NCBI RefSeq assembly: GCF_003343245.1
Contig: NZ_CP024901.1
Span: 1,612,001 to 1,676,000, forward strand
DNA length: 64,000 nt
Direction: 5' to 3'
DNA from: Photorhabdus laumondii subsp. laumondii
GTDB lineage: Bacteria > Pseudomonadota > Gammaproteobacteria > Enterobacterales > Enterobacteriaceae
Shown here: piece by piece, positions 63,723-64,000 of the stretch
Layout: every line of letters starts with the position of its first letter
Numbering within the stretch: the first letter of the stretch is position 1
The notes under the pieces: generated by a model
The model's database searches: none
Told to the model about the DNA's origin: nothing
Seen by the model: only the letters and a program-made list of their open reading frames with translations
Made by a program: the position numbers and the translations under genes

Positions 63723-64000
63723 TCACGGCATAATACGAGGAGCGTGTTGATCTCGATAGCGATCGACCCACATTGCCGTCGCTGCGCATACGGCAATAGG
63801 CATAATGACCAAATTGACAATGGGTATCATGGTTAAAATATTCACTGTTGCGCCAAATTGCAGATTAATTATTTTGTTTTGGCGAAGGGCACTACGCATT
63901 GTTGGAAAACTGACTTTATGGTTATCAAAGGGGTAATCACAATACTGAATCGATAACATCCATGCACTGAAAATAAACCAGAGCACAGGTGCGGCAGTCT
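63723..64000 (-). CDS. cysZ: Sulfate transporter CysZ, C-terminal part (cut by the window end)
   Basis: The frame is open to base 64000, so the gene begins outside the window. About 91 residues are seen: a membrane segment ([15 protein letters not shown]), the conserved [19 protein letters not shown], and a final membrane helix pair followed by a basic tail ([16 protein letters not shown]). CysZ brings sulfate into the cytosol for cysteine synthesis, agreeing with cysK next to it. Confidence 0.93.
   Translation of the reverse strand, partial: TAAPVLWFIFSAWMLSIQYCDYPFDNHKVSFPTMRSALRQNKIINLQFGATVNILTMIPIVNLVIMPIAVCAATAMWVDRYRDQHAPRIMP

Noticed and set aside
1..64000. tRNA or rRNA genes
   Set aside because: I looked in the larger gaps for cloverleaf-type sequence and GTTCGA-type loops and found none that I could support.

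Overview
The window looks like a chromosomal piece of an insect-pathogenic Morganellaceae, most probably Photorhabdus (Xenorhabdus is the alternative). Reasons: the 3' end of an Mcf ('makes caterpillars floppy') toxin gene, a protealysin (PrtS)/emfourin pair, many ERIC elements, and a core gene order shared with E. coli (rlmN-rodZ-ispG-hisS-yfgM-bamB-der; cysPTWAM; crr-ptsI-ptsH; cysK-cysZ). The identification is inferred from reading the sequence, not from a search.

Layout. 1-2735: C-terminal part of an mcf gene, then an IS982-family insertion with 12-bp inverted repeats and a 6-bp target duplication. 2921-8349: a graveyard and reservoir of contact-dependent inhibition (CDI) modules on the minus strand. 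Each is a CdiA C-terminal toxin fragment followed by its presumed immunity gene. Several have VENN-like junctions, ATGA toxin/immunity overlaps, frameshifts and decay; a DUF2569-type gene there is broken by an ERIC element. About 8480-15970: a GC-rich mobile element with a tyrosine recombinase, a 1105-codon CHC2/TOPRIM/ATPase primase-like gene split by an IS50 (Tn5)-type insertion sequence, a divergent XRE regulator and a SymE-like gene. Beyond the recombinase lie two inverted Xer/dif-like cores. 15978-28404: another orphan toxin/immunity pair, then the complete cdiB-cdiA-cdiI locus (minus strand). The resident CdiA carries an HNH/EndoVII-like C-terminal toxin.

28405-32029 is an AT-rich, ERIC-filled stretch holding one metallo-beta-lactamase-fold gene. 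From 32030 on the window is ordinary core genome: yfhM-pbpC (alpha-2-macroglobulin and PBP1C), ndk, rlmN, a truncated pilW, rodZ, ispG, hisS, yfgM, bamB, der, the emfourin/prtS pair, hemF, ypeA, ygiW, yfeY, the sulfate/thiosulfate uptake operon cysPTWA with cysM, the PTS genes, cysK and the end of cysZ.

How it fits together: cdiB exports CdiA, and the orphan toxin/immunity pairs downstream are a stock of alternative warheads that can recombine into cdiA through short homology patches (one 30-nt patch matches at 29 positions). The GC-rich element sits inside that array. Nine ERIC elements, all in the same orientation, are spread across the window; one gives a clean record of insertion at a TA dinucleotide inside a gene.
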